Below are positions 44,260-53,935 of a DNA stretch of 64,000 nucleotides, piece by piece (within the stretch, counting starts at the first letter, position 1; every line of letters begins with the position of its first letter). Below the pieces are notes generated by a model. The model worked only from the letters and a program-made list of their open reading frames with translations. It was not told where the DNA came from and made no database searches. Origin of the DNA: Desulfotignum sp. (lineage in GTDB: Bacteria > Desulfobacterota > Desulfobacteria > Desulfobacterales > Desulfobacteraceae); assembly GCA_011390335.1 (NCBI GenBank), contig JAABSO010000005.1, positions 62,001 through 126,000 of the forward strand. Direction: 5' to 3'. Position numbers and translations under genes: made by a program.

Positions 44260-44294
44260 GACTCCTCCTAATTTGTGGTTACCATCACAGGAGG

Positions 44295-44444
44295 TCAGAT
44301 GCTTTTTTTGACATATTTCTCAATCAGTTCAATGGTTACAGCACCCATGGATCGTCCCTGTTTTACCGCTGTCAGTTTAAACGCTTTGTGAAGATGGTCT
44401 GGAATCCGCAATGTCAGTTGTTTGTTCTTGTCTTTTTCAACCAC
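44295..44444 (-). CDS. Orphan ribbon-helix-helix protein (HicB/Arc-like), possibly remnant
   Basis: This 49-codon frame starts at GTG 44444 and ends TGA at 44295. Its product contains LTLRIPDHLHKAF and GRSMGAVTIELIEKYVKK, a clear ribbon-helix-helix pattern as found in HicB-type antitoxins. AGGAG lies 12 bp upstream of the GTG, rather far; the frame is open further up to a stop just before 44478. No toxin gene is adjacent on either side, so this is an orphan regulator or the remains of a toxin-antitoxin pair. Confidence 0.55.
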   Translation of the reverse strand: MVEKDKNKQLTLRIPDHLHKAFKLTAVKQGRSMGAVTIELIEKYVKKSI

Positions 44445-44614
44445 AGTTTCAATATTCTCCTGTTCATAGTTCCGGCATCTATCATCCGACCCCTAGTTTT
44501 ATGAACATATTGCCATAAAACTGCAAAGACATCAAGACATAAATTGTATTTTCACGCGTGTACCTGAAAACACACAATCTTGACAGATTGAAGGATATAC
44601 GGTATCACCCGCCC

Positions 44615-45088
44615 ATGAAAGAGCCCATGAAAGATTTAATCAGACAATTCAACCTGGCCCCCCATCCGGAAGGTGGCTTTTTCCGGGAAATTTACCGATC
44701 ACAGCAGATGGTATGGTCTGATGCAGTATCTGCCACCCGGGCCGCAGTCACCCAAATCTATTTTCTGCTGCCCGGAGGACAGGTAAGCCGGTTTCACCGG
44801 GTTGCCCACGACGAAATCTGGCATATCTACCAGGGAGATCCCCTGCGCCTGATTCAGTTTGACGGATCCGTTCTGACACAAACCTGTATCGGCAAAGGCT
44901 GTTCTGATTATACCGCAATTGTTCCGGCAGGGGTCTGGCAGGCGGCGGCCACCACAGGCACCCATACCCTTGCAGGCTGCACCGTGGCTCCGGGATTTGA
45001 TTTTACCGACTTTTGTTTTCTTTCGGATCATCCCATTCACCTGGAACGGTTCCACTCCCTTGACAGTGGATTCGATGCATTTTTATGA
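44615..45088 (+). CDS. Cupin-fold protein (DUF985/cupin_5 family)
   Basis: The product of about 157 residues shows the family opening LAPHPEGGFFREIYRS, then IYFLLPGGQVSRFHRVAHDEIWHIYQGDPL with candidate metal ligands His, Glu and His, and a closing VAPGFDFTDFCFL. This matches the DUF985 cupins, of unknown substrate. The start is uncertain: ATG 44615 or 44627 both fit the domain, and a GTG at 44558 would add 19 unconserved residues. None has a good ribosome site. It is not obviously linked to its neighbours. Confidence 0.82.
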   Translation: MKEPMKDLIRQFNLAPHPEGGFFREIYRSQQMVWSDAVSATRAAVTQIYFLLPGGQVSRFHRVAHDEIWHIYQGDPLRLIQFDGSVLTQTCIGKGCSDYTAIVPAGVWQAAATTGTHTLAGCTVAPGFDFTDFCFLSDHPIHLERFHSLDSGFDAFL

Positions 45089-45201
45089 CGGGGGTATGAC
45101 AAAAGACAACTAACGCGGGAACCCCGCAAACCAAATACCTTTCCTCATTTCTTGTTTTTTTGACGGGAACCGAGGAGTATGGCACTCAGGAGTTTATAAA
45201 A

Positions 45202-46845
45202 ATGGCCACCACTGATACCCATGCCCGGCATGCAGCCATATCGTTCCTGCGCACCTGCGTCAGTCCAGGCGGACGCTTCCGGGTAGGCATCCATGAGCCT
45301 TTTTTTGATGTGGACAATCTGCGGGAAAACGATTTTACCACCTGCTTAGGGCAGCTGCCCGGGGGCACCCCGGTATGGAACCATGCCAACTTTCCCGGAG
45401 CAGATGTGCGGGAACCTTCAGCAGACACCATATACGAGATTGCCAATCCGTTGCCTTTCCGGGGTACCACATTCATCAATTCAGCCTGGGCAGATCCCAA
45501 AGCCGGGCGCCCTGAAAAAATCGGCATTCCCCGCCCGGGGGCCTGCTCTATGTCCGACAGCCTGGATACCTGGAAAGAAGATCTTACAGCCAACGACAAG
45601 ATCCGGTTGATCAAGGCCCTGCCACATCCTTTGAAAATCGCCCTGGCCCAGGCATCCACCGACCCGGAAGAGCTGTGCGCCCTGGCCTGCCATGCCTGCA
45701 CCCTGGTGTTTGACCAAAAATCCGCCTCACCCGCAGGCATGGGATTCTGTCCGGGATATTCCGGTTCTCCTGTACCGGATATAAGGTACCATGACCTGTT
45801 TGAGGTGCTGGTGAACAATCCCCATCTGCCTGACGATTACAAAGAAGCCATGGTACTTCGCCCCGGCATTCAGGGAAACAGTGAAATCATCGGGGAATAC
45901 ACTGACGGCAGCACCCATGTGTTGGAATATCTACGCCGCAACTCCTATATCCCCTGGGGGCATTTTGCATCCAACATGGCCAGCGATGCCATCCGGTACA
46001 GGGCACAGGATCTGGGTGCCACAGACATACAGGGCCTGCGCCATCTGTATTACCAGCGGGTCTATATCCGCGTGGCCACACAGCTGGGTATCAAGGTGCC
46101 CCGGCACCGCACCTGTATGTCAGAACAGGTGCTGGAAAAGCTGCGCCTGTCTATTCAGGCAGCCCTGGGCAGGGGCCGGGGTCCGGAACTGGATTTCAAC
46201 GGGACGTTGTGGGGATGGAACTTCGGATTCGGGTTTGCCCAGTCCGGCCACAGACTCCATGCCTCCCACCAGATGATACACCAGCAGAACGCCCTGGTTC
46301 CCAGACAGGTGAATGACCATGTAAACGGTCCTTTCCCCGCCTTTGCCTGCGGTGACCTGGTGTCCGAATTTATCAAAAATTATAAAGCATTGTATGACAA
46401 ACCGTTTTTTGATGCCTATATTGCGTCCATAAGAAACAATTGCCGTACAGACGGCAAAAACCAGGGGGAGGATTCACTCATTATTTACGAAGATGAACAT
46501 ATTCTGTTCTTCGCCCCCAAGGCCCAGGTCAGTGAATGGGAAATCCAGCTTATGACCAAAGAGTGCATTCCCCATGTGCTGGCAGCTGACACCCCCACAA
46601 GAAAGGCCCTGGATCTGTCGATGCTGAAGGCGGTTCAGGTGCTGGAAAAAATGGGGGCTGACATGGTAACAGGCATTGAACTGTCCGGCCGGTTTGATGA
46701 AAAAAACACCGGGCAGCATCTGATCTATTCTTTTATCCCCAGGCTTCCCTATGCCCCGGCAACATTTTCCGAGGCCCAGCTGCGGTGGATCAGCGGGGTC
46801 TATCCGGAAGATTTTGCCCATGCCTGCCGCAGGGCCCTTGCCTGA
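45202..46845 (+). CDS. Uncharacterised protein with HIT/GalT-like features
   Basis: This 547-residue soluble protein resembles the galactose-1-phosphate uridylyltransferase/HIT superfamily only in part: a His-rich motif HRLHASHQMIHQQN (about 365-378) and a C-terminal region SLIIYEDEHILFFAPKAQVSEWEIQLM like the second GalT half. It lacks the canonical HPHxQ. Other conserved-looking blocks are RFRVGIHEPFFDVDN (N-terminus) and LWGWNFGFGFAQSG. The start at 45202 follows AGGAG by 9 bp. A 135-residue partner follows 17 bp later. A nucleotidyl- or phosphoryl-transfer role is inference; I do not know a described family for the whole protein. Confidence 0.65.
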   Translation: MATTDTHARHAAISFLRTCVSPGGRFRVGIHEPFFDVDNLRENDFTTCLGQLPGGTPVWNHANFPGADVREPSADTIYEIANPLPFRGTTFINSAWADPKAGRPEKIGIPRPGACSMSDSLDTWKEDLTANDKIRLIKALPHPLKIALAQASTDPEELCALACHACTLVFDQKSASPAGMGFCPGYSGSPVPDIRYHDLFEVLVNNPHLPDDYKEAMVLRPGIQGNSEIIGEYTDGSTHVLEYLRRNSYIPWGHFASNMASDAIRYRAQDLGATDIQGLRHLYYQRVYIRVATQLGIKVPRHRTCMSEQVLEKLRLSIQAALGRGRGPELDFNGTLWGWNFGFGFAQSGHRLHASHQMIHQQNALVPRQVNDHVNGPFPAFACGDLVSEFIKNYKALYDKPFFDAYIASIRNNCRTDGKNQGEDSLIIYEDEHILFFAPKAQVSEWEIQLMTKECIPHVLAADTPTRKALDLSMLKAVQVLEKMGADMVTGIELSGRFDEKNTGQHLIYSFIPRLPYAPATFSEAQLRWISGVYPEDFAHACRRALA

Positions 46846-46862
46846 AAGCAAAAGGAGATGCC

Positions 46863-47270
46863 ATGATTCTACATGACTTCACCTATGAATGGGACGGAAA
46901 AAGCCATTCAGGGAAAAAACCCATTTCCTGGTGGCCGGGATGTTACCGGGTAAGAATTCTCAAAACAGGGGATGAAACCAGCAGTGTCCAATATCTGTTT
47001 CCCTTTGCCGTGATATTCAGGTCCGCAAAGACCCATGCGGTCATGAACACATCCCTGGAGAATTATATCCACAACTTTGCAGAAAAAATCAGCCGGGCGT
47101 ACAACCTTGACATGGCAAAAGTGATGTGGGTAAAAATGGATGACCCTGTGATGGTGGCCCATCTGACCCCTGACCGGAAACTGTCCGGCGCCCCTTTGTA
47201 TACCATATCCTGGCGGCCTGTCCGGCCCAATGAAATGGCTGTCATCGCACCGGACATCACCGATTTTTGA
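46863..47270 (+). CDS. Small conserved hypothetical protein
   Basis: The 135-residue product starts at 46863 behind AAGGAG. It is a single soluble domain with many aromatic residues (WWPGCYRVRILK, YLFPFAVIFRSAKTH, YTISWRPVRPNE). No family is recognised. It follows the HIT/GalT-like gene by 17 bp and is presumably in its operon. Its stop abuts the convergent gdhA stop. Confidence 0.65.
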   Translation: MILHDFTYEWDGKSHSGKKPISWWPGCYRVRILKTGDETSSVQYLFPFAVIFRSAKTHAVMNTSLENYIHNFAEKISRAYNLDMAKVMWVKMDDPVMVAHLTPDRKLSGAPLYTISWRPVRPNEMAVIAPDITDF

Positions 47271-48620
47271 TCACACGATCCCCTGGTCCATCATGGCATC
47301 CGCCACTTTGACAAATCCGGCGATATTGGCACCATTCACATAATTGCCCGGTGTGCCGTATTCTTCAGAAGCGGTCAGGCAGTCCCCGTGAATGCGCTGC
47401 ATGATGCCTTTGAGCCTGGCTTCCACTTCCTGCCTGGACCATTTTATGCGCATGGCGTTCTGGGACATCTCCAGACCGGAAACCGCCACACCCCCTGCGT
47501 TGGCAGCCTTTCCCGGGGCAAAAAGGACATGGCTGTCCAGGAAGATATCAACCCCGTCCGGGGTGGTGGGCATATTGGCCCCTTCACACACCACCTGGAC
47601 CCCGTTTTTCACCAGGTTTCGGGCATCATTTTTATTGATTTCATTCTGGGTGGCTGACGGAAACGCGCAGTCTGCCTTATGGTCCCACAAAGGATTGTGG
47701 TCGGATCCTGGATCCAGAGGGGTATACACCGCTTCCGGATATTTGTCTGCATATTCTTTTATGCGGCCCCGCTTCACATTTTTCAGGTACATCACATATT
47801 GCAGTTTTCCCTTGTCAATGCCTTTTTCATCATAGATGTATCCGGAAGAATCAGACAGGGTGACTACCTTGCCGCCCAGATCGGTTATTTTTTCCGTGGT
47901 GTACTGGGCCACATTCCCGGAACCGGAAACCAGGCAGATTTTGTCTTTCATGCTCTGGTCTTTGGTGGCCAGCATCTCATCGGCAAAAAACACTGATCCG
48001 TATCCTGTGGCTTCAGGCCGGATAAGGCTGCCGCCCCAGCTGAGGCCCTTTCCTGTGAGCACGCCGGTGAATTCGTTTTTCAACTTTTTATACATGCCGA
48101 ACAGGTATCCGATCTCCCGGCTGCCCACACCTATGTCTCCGGCGGGCACATCTGTATCCGGTCCCAGGTGGCGGTACAGTTCCGCCATGAAACACTGGCA
48201 GAACCGCATGACCTCATTGTCGGATTTTCCTTTGGGATCAAAATCAGATCCCCCTTTGCCGCCGCCCATGGGCAGGGTTGTCAGGGCATTTTTAAACACC
48301 TGTTCAAAGGCCAGAAATTTGAGAATGGACAGATTCACCGACGGATGAAACCGCAATCCCCCTTTATAGGGCCCGATGGCTGAACTCATTTCTATGCGGA
48401 ACCCCCGGTTCACCTGCACCCTGCCCTGATCATCCATCCAGGGAACCCGGAACTGTATGGTCCGCTCCGGTTCCACCATACGCTCCATGATCCCGGCATG
48501 GCGGTATTCGGGATTCTGGTCCAGAACCGGTTTCACCGACTCAATCACCTCTGTGACCGCCTGGTGAAATTCCTTTTCAAAGGGATCCCGTCCATTAATA
48601 ACATCCATAATCGTGGTCAT
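47271..48620 (-). CDS. gdhA: NADP-type glutamate dehydrogenase (GdhA)
   Basis: This 449-residue protein is the standard hexameric GdhA length. It shows the substrate motif PMGGGKGGSDFDPKGKSD (about 117-134, catalytic lysine in GGGKGGS), DVPAGDIGVGSREIGYLFG, and the Rossmann turn VSGSGNVAQYTTEK. It interconverts 2-oxoglutarate plus ammonia with glutamate, usually anabolic with NADPH. The start has CAGGAG. It follows a large NAD-type dehydrogenase gene by 59 bp on the same strand, an unusual doubling of the reaction. Confidence 0.96.
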   Translation of the reverse strand: MTTIMDVINGRDPFEKEFHQAVTEVIESVKPVLDQNPEYRHAGIMERMVEPERTIQFRVPWMDDQGRVQVNRGFRIEMSSAIGPYKGGLRFHPSVNLSILKFLAFEQVFKNALTTLPMGGGKGGSDFDPKGKSDNEVMRFCQCFMAELYRHLGPDTDVPAGDIGVGSREIGYLFGMYKKLKNEFTGVLTGKGLSWGGSLIRPEATGYGSVFFADEMLATKDQSMKDKICLVSGSGNVAQYTTEKITDLGGKVVTLSDSSGYIYDEKGIDKGKLQYVMYLKNVKRGRIKEYADKYPEAVYTPLDPGSDHNPLWDHKADCAFPSATQNEINKNDARNLVKNGVQVVCEGANMPTTPDGVDIFLDSHVLFAPGKAANAGGVAVSGLEMSQNAMRIKWSRQEVEARLKGIMQRIHGDCLTASEEYGTPGNYVNGANIAGFVKVADAMMDQGIV

Positions 48621-48679
48621 TTTTATCTCCTGTTTCCTGTGGTTGCCAGATGCAGTTTACATCATTTCATAGCACAATT

Positions 48680-51600
48680 TCAGCTGCCGGTGTCGAACAA
48701 TTGTTTCATGGCACCGACAAAATCCGCTTCAACCGATGCCGTATATGCATCCCATTCACTGCCGTATCGATAGAATGCCGTGGCTGCCAGTTTCTTGGTC
48801 ACAATAGCATTGCGGTAAGCCCGCAGCTTTTTTGCATTCATGATCCCTAAAATAGCGTCTTTGCCCAGAATCTCCACCAGCACCCCGGGGATATAGGCGG
48901 CCAGGACCTGCCAGAGCAGGTCCTGGTCCCCGACAATGGCATCCAGATTGTCGGCAACCCGGGCCTGGAAGGTGAAAATCTGCTCGCTGGTCTGTTCCGA
49001 CAGCACAAACAAGGGGATATCCGGATTTTTTTCATGGATCTCCAGTAGCATGGCAGCTTCCGTGCAGGCATAGGTCTGCACCAGGTGCAGCATATCCCGG
49101 ATCAATGCCCACCGGGTGGCGGTATCCTCTAAAAGCCGCTTTTCATAGTCATCTTCAAACAGAAAAGCGGTGAGCACTTCAGCCACAGCAGAAGAAAACA
49201 CCCCGCCCTTATTGGCCGAAGAATCCTTTATCTGTAAAATACCGGTGTTTTTTGCGATATACCGCCGGGCAGCATCATCAAAAAACACATTGGCCCCTTC
49301 CACAATGAAGCGCAGTTCCTTGAACAGGCTGGTGAATGCCTTTACATTGCGCTGGTTGATGGTATCTTTGAACCCGCCGCAGGGGATAAATGCCTGGATA
49401 TCGGCCTGTTCGATATATTTGCGGTTGGCCGGATCAGTGATAAAATTGCGGTGGAACATGGCACCGTCCGCCACCAGGGTGCCGTCCGGCAGGGTGATGT
49501 TCTTGCCTTTCAAGGGCACCTGGAACCCGTTTTTCCCCAGTTTTTCTTTGGGAAATGCCAGGGAATTTGCCCGGGGGCTGGTATGGCGCATGAAACCGAT
49601 CTGCATAAGGATTTCTTTGTCCAGCCCGTCCGGATCAAACAAAACAGACCCCCCGTCCACCACCAGACAGATCCTGCCTTTGTAGCACTGTATTTCATTG
49701 CTGCCCAGGTCCCCGTCCGGCCCGCCGGTCATCATCAGGTTCAGGTCCTGTTCTTTTTCATTGCTGTGGGCGATCAGGGTCCGGAAAGCTCCCATGACCG
49801 AGGTGGTGGTCATGCCGCTGGTATCCACCTGGCCGCCGATACGGTCATAAATGTCTGCCATGTTTGTGGTGGTAACACAGGATTCCCCATTGATGAGCAG
49901 TTCCGTGCCGGATTTTCCATGGGACACCAGACCAAAAAGGTCCTTGTTTTCCAGCATGCCGTAGGTGTCGTGGGGGATGCCAAAACTCTTGCCCGTGGTA
50001 ATGGTCCGCCAATATGCATACCCCCGCTGCTTTGCCCGGAATGCCACAGCATCCATGAGCGGGGCCGTGCCTTCATCCGGTCCGAAAAACACCATCTCCG
50101 GCCGGCCGTAATAATCTTTTACATGGGCATCAGTGAGCATGAGGTCCATTATCCCCTCTGTATAATCAAACAGGGCATCCATGCTGTAGCCGGCATATAA
50201 AGGATAGGGTACCACCACCCCTTTGGATCCGCTTTCACAGATATCCTTGTGCTTGAGGCGCTGGGCTCTGGGGCCCAGGGCATAATTAAGGAGCACCGCA
50301 TTGTCCAGTTCCATGCCATGGTTGGCCGGGGTCACCCGGATCATGCGCAGCCCGCCCCTGGCAATGTCGTCTGCCCGCAGATGGGTGCCGCAGGCATAAT
50401 GGCCGTTGACAAAAAACAGACCGTATACAAACTGCTTGAACACCAGCGGATCCAGGATCTTGTTGTCCAGTCGGAAAGAAAAGGACCGTTTTTCCGGCTT
50501 GTAAAAATTGGTTTTCAGACAGGAGGAGATCAGCCTGGTCATGAATTTGAAAACATCAAACCCCATGGGGTCATCCATAAACCGCACCGCCAGTTTCTTT
50601 TCAAACTCCGCAGCTTTTGCATCAAACTGTTCTGCAGTAAGACCCTCCTGACCGGCCGGGTTGAATTTCTGGTCAAAAAGCGCAAACAGAAACCGGATCA
50701 GGTCCGGATGTTCCATGGCGGTATCCAGTATCATTTCTGATACATAGGTAAACTTGTTGGATTCATGAATCCGTTCGGAAAACGCTTCTTTGTGGTCCAC
50801 GGAATCCAGACTTTCCATGATCTCCCTGTCTGTTCTGGTTCCCTGTTCCTTGAAAATAAACATGTGGGTGAAATCCACGGCATTGCCTGCAAACAGCATT
50901 TCCCTGAAACTGAGGGTTCCTTCCACGTAAAGCCGGGTAATCCGGCTGATGCGAAAGCTCAAAAATGCCTGCAGATCACCAAGCAGGAGGGCTTCCTGGT
51001 TCCTGGACAGTTCCCCTGCCACATACAGAGAACAAATGGATGTGGGCACCCGGCTCTCGGTGAAATAGGGTTCCCAGTATGCCCGGGTGATGGTCAGGCC
51101 ATGATCGGCAAACAGTTTTCTTAAGACCGGCAGCTGGGGACGTTCAAAATCTGAATTGAACATGAACCGGATCTCACCGATATCCGACAGGTTGAACACC
51201 TCCACAAACGGGGTCACATGCTGGTCCACCTGGGCCAGAACTTTTTCATACCGGTTCCGGGTCAGCCGGGGAATGGCAGTATAATCCTGGTTCTGGTTGA
51301 ACAGAAATCGGGACTCGGCAAAAGCATCATCCGGAAAATCCGCCACGGTTTCCGGCCGGAACACATAGGTGAAATATTGTTTTTCCGGGTTGTAATAATA
51401 TTCTCTGCGATGACCAGACAACAATTTATCCAGGATCCGTTCCATTCTATCACGGGTTTCAGCCGTGGCAATGCGCACCCGCTGGACATTGCTGTCCTGA
51501 TTCAGGTCAAAATCAATATCCGCCACCCAGGAATGCAGTGCCACCTTGTCCCCTTTGAGGTGAATGCCTTTGGCAATGGATGCCAGAATACTTTTCAAAG

Positions 51601-51820
51601 ATTCCTTGGTGATGGTTTCAAAAAAATAGATGGGAAGCCCCAGGTCATCGAGAAGAATGCCGGCTGCCAGGTTGATACAGTTGGCAGTGATAAACCCTTC
51701 CGATGACAGGTCAATCACCGCCTCGTACAGCAGGCTGGGGTTAAGGTTCACACGTTTTGCTTTTTCTATGATATGGGCGCCTGCGGAGACACTCAGTCCA
51801 CCGCTGGATGTGATATGCAT
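48680..51820 (-). CDS. Large NAD-type glutamate dehydrogenase (GDH2-like, 115-kDa class)
   Basis: This 1046-residue enzyme resembles the roughly 115-kDa class known from fungi (Gdh2) and some bacteria. An N-terminal regulatory half of about 450 residues precedes the catalytic core. The core shows HLRADDIARGGLRMIRVTP (substrate loop), GSKGVVVPYPL, a nucleotide region MTGGPDGDLGSNEIQC and RFIVEGANVFFDDAARRYI. It deaminates glutamate with NAD, usually catabolic. The start has CAGGAG. It precedes gdhA by 59 bp, so the two probably share a transcript. Confidence 0.92.
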   Translation of the reverse strand: MHITSSGGLSVSAGAHIIEKAKRVNLNPSLLYEAVIDLSSEGFITANCINLAAGILLDDLGLPIYFFETITKESLKSILASIAKGIHLKGDKVALHSWVADIDFDLNQDSNVQRVRIATAETRDRMERILDKLLSGHRREYYYNPEKQYFTYVFRPETVADFPDDAFAESRFLFNQNQDYTAIPRLTRNRYEKVLAQVDQHVTPFVEVFNLSDIGEIRFMFNSDFERPQLPVLRKLFADHGLTITRAYWEPYFTESRVPTSICSLYVAGELSRNQEALLLGDLQAFLSFRISRITRLYVEGTLSFREMLFAGNAVDFTHMFIFKEQGTRTDREIMESLDSVDHKEAFSERIHESNKFTYVSEMILDTAMEHPDLIRFLFALFDQKFNPAGQEGLTAEQFDAKAAEFEKKLAVRFMDDPMGFDVFKFMTRLISSCLKTNFYKPEKRSFSFRLDNKILDPLVFKQFVYGLFFVNGHYACGTHLRADDIARGGLRMIRVTPANHGMELDNAVLLNYALGPRAQRLKHKDICESGSKGVVVPYPLYAGYSMDALFDYTEGIMDLMLTDAHVKDYYGRPEMVFFGPDEGTAPLMDAVAFRAKQRGYAYWRTITTGKSFGIPHDTYGMLENKDLFGLVSHGKSGTELLINGESCVTTTNMADIYDRIGGQVDTSGMTTTSVMGAFRTLIAHSNEKEQDLNLMMTGGPDGDLGSNEIQCYKGRICLVVDGGSVLFDPDGLDKEILMQIGFMRHTSPRANSLAFPKEKLGKNGFQVPLKGKNITLPDGTLVADGAMFHRNFITDPANRKYIEQADIQAFIPCGGFKDTINQRNVKAFTSLFKELRFIVEGANVFFDDAARRYIAKNTGILQIKDSSANKGGVFSSAVAEVLTAFLFEDDYEKRLLEDTATRWALIRDMLHLVQTYACTEAAMLLEIHEKNPDIPLFVLSEQTSEQIFTFQARVADNLDAIVGDQDLLWQVLAAYIPGVLVEILGKDAILGIMNAKKLRAYRNAIVTKKLAATAFYRYGSEWDAYTASVEADFVGAMKQLFDTGS

Positions 51821-51867
51821 TCGGATCTCCTGTTATATTATTAAAAACCGTCTGTATCGGTCTTGCT

Positions 51868-51894
51868 AGTATACCCTAATGCCGACCGGGTCAA
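51868..51894 (-). promoter_or_regulatory. Candidate promoter of the glutamate dehydrogenase pair
   Basis: TTGACC (51889-51894) and TATACT (51868-51873) on the minus strand are good hexamers but only 15 bp apart, shorter than optimal. The start would be near 51861, about 40 nt before the ATG. Confidence 0.45.
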
Positions 51895-52082
51895 CCCAAA
51901 TCCGATTTTTTCAATAACAAAAAATTTTTCAACTCCCAGTTTTCAACCTGTCGTATTTCAGCAAAATTATCCCATCCATATTGACTTCATACCCAAACAA
52001 GGATAGTCTCAAACCCTTTAAACTGGATTAGGCAACTTTCGTGCAAACCCCATTTTAAAGATATGGACTGAAACACCCACCC

Positions 52083-53018
52083 ATGGAAACCGATATCACC
52101 CAGATTCCCCTGACAAAAGAGACCCATTGTGTTCACCTGAAAACCCTGCCTTTCATGCCGGCTGTTTTCTGCAGACTGCTGGCCCTGTCCCTTGTACGAA
52201 AGCCGGCCCTGCCTGCAGATACCCGGGTGTGCAGAGGAAAACTGCTGCTGCCCGGCTTTGTGCCTGATCCGGACAAAGTTGACAGATACAGCAAGGTGTG
52301 CGGATTTTTTCGGACCCAGCAAGACAAAATTATTCCCCCCAGCTGTCTTCAAACCCTTTTCATCGGCATGCTGGGCAGGTACATCACCTCAAATTTTTTT
52401 CCCATCAACCCCATGGGACTAATCCAGACCGGACAGTCTTTTGCATCAAAACATCCGGTAATGGTCAATGATCTTCTGGATCTGTCCTGCACCCTCCAGG
52501 ATATGACCAGAACGCCTAAGGGCATCGTCACCCGGTTCTGTCTGGAAATACACCGGGAAAACACCCTGGTGTGGCAGGGCATCTCCACCTATCTCACCCG
52601 TGATCCCGGCCGGGTACCTCCCAAAAAAATGCCCTCCCCGGACCAGCCCCTGCCGATACAAAAAACCATCCCGGTGCCTGAAAATACCGGCAGAAGATAC
52701 GCACGGGTATCAGGAGATTACAATCCCCACCACCTATCTGCTGCAACAGCGAAGCTCATCGGCTTTAAAAAGGCCATTGCCCATGGCATGTGGAGCCTGG
52801 CCCGGACCCTGGCCTGCCTGGAAGAAACCATGCCCTTCTCCCATCCCTTTTGTGTGGATGCCGCCTTTAAACTGCCGATTTACCTGCCCGCAACCCTGAC
52901 CCTGGGATATGAAAATGTTCTTGGCGCCAAAGGGCAGGTAAGGTTTGAACTTCGGGATGCAGACAAAGGCCTGCCCCACCTGAAGGGCACCTTGCATCTT
53001 CAAGATCAGGAAAACTGA
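52083..53018 (+). CDS. MaoC-like hydratase/dehydratase domain protein
   Basis: This 311-residue protein has a C-terminal hot-dog MaoC domain with the hydratase-2 motif YARVSGDYNPHHLSAATAKLIGF (Asp and His of the catalytic pair, about 210-232) and AIAHGMWSLART. The N-terminal half is a second, degenerate hot-dog fold, as in double hot-dog enoyl-CoA hydratases. Such proteins hydrate trans-2-enoyl-CoA or act on acyl-ACP. No signal peptide. It is followed 3 bp later by an EamA transporter, an unexplained pairing. Confidence 0.85.
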   Translation: METDITQIPLTKETHCVHLKTLPFMPAVFCRLLALSLVRKPALPADTRVCRGKLLLPGFVPDPDKVDRYSKVCGFFRTQQDKIIPPSCLQTLFIGMLGRYITSNFFPINPMGLIQTGQSFASKHPVMVNDLLDLSCTLQDMTRTPKGIVTRFCLEIHRENTLVWQGISTYLTRDPGRVPPKKMPSPDQPLPIQKTIPVPENTGRRYARVSGDYNPHHLSAATAKLIGFKKAIAHGMWSLARTLACLEETMPFSHPFCVDAAFKLPIYLPATLTLGYENVLGAKGQVRFELRDADKGLPHLKGTLHLQDQEN

Positions 53019-53021
53019 GCC

Positions 53022-53912
53022 ATGATGGGATCGGTTTTTGCCCTGGGTTCGGCCTTTTTCTGGGCTGCTGCCGTTATTTTGTTTAAAAAAAGCGGGGAGG
53101 TGTTCTCCCCGATTTCCCTGAATATCTACAAAAGCCTGGTGGCCATGGTGCTGGTAACCATCACCATGCTGGCACTGCAGATTCCTTTTTTTCCGGACCA
53201 ACCCCTGAACAGCTGGCTGATTCTGTCGTTGTCGGGATTCTTGGGCATTACCCTGGCAGATCTGTTCTTTTTCATGGCCCTGAATCGCCTGGGAGCAGGC
53301 CTTGTGGCCATTGTGGAATGTCTGTACCTGCCCTGTGTGCTGTTTTTTTCTTTTCTTCTGCTGGATGAAAGTCTGGGCCTCGGCGGTATCATAGGCGGTC
53401 TCATGGTCCTGTCCGCCGTTCTGGTGGGATCTTTGCAAAAAAAAGAGCTGGCCCTGGAAGAGGTTGTGCCGCCCACGGACAACCTGCCCGGCATCATTGC
53501 CGGTGTACTGGCCATGATTTTTCTCTCTTTGGGTATTGTCATCATCAAAGAGATTCTGGAATATACCGATGTCTTCTGGGCCACCCTGGTACGGGTAAGC
53601 GCCGGCGTGGTCACCCTCATGATCATGGTGGCCTGCCATCCGCAAAAAAAGCGCTATCTTGCAGAACTCAAATGGTCCAGGTCCTGGCTCATTGCCCTGC
53701 CCGCATCTATCTGCGGCAATTATATTGCGTTGCTTCTCTGGGTGGCCGGAATGAAATATACCACTGCCTCCCAGGCAGCCATCCTCAACCAGATGTCCAC
53801 CATTTTTATTTTTATTCTGGCTGCGGTATTTCTCAAGGAAAAAATCACGGCCAACAAGGCTATGGCCATCTGCATGGCGGTATCCGGGGCTCTGCTCACC
53901 ATTTTTACCTGA
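53022..53912 (+). CDS. EamA/DMT-family transporter
   Basis: This 296-residue protein has ten predicted membrane helices in two repeated halves (about 3-137 and 155-295), the drug/metabolite transporter layout. Halves end in VAIVECLYLPCVLFFSFLLLDESLGL and ASQAAILNQMSTIFIFILAAVFLKEKI, the duplicated EamA signature. Substrate cannot be predicted. It starts 3 bp after the MaoC gene, and the right half of a dispersed repeat follows it. Confidence 0.9.
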   Translation: MMGSVFALGSAFFWAAAVILFKKSGEVFSPISLNIYKSLVAMVLVTITMLALQIPFFPDQPLNSWLILSLSGFLGITLADLFFFMALNRLGAGLVAIVECLYLPCVLFFSFLLLDESLGLGGIIGGLMVLSAVLVGSLQKKELALEEVVPPTDNLPGIIAGVLAMIFLSLGIVIIKEILEYTDVFWATLVRVSAGVVTLMIMVACHPQKKRYLAELKWSRSWLIALPASICGNYIALLLWVAGMKYTTASQAAILNQMSTIFIFILAAVFLKEKITANKAMAICMAVSGALLTIFT

Positions 53913-53935
53913 CGGATACAGCCTTTGCACCCGGG

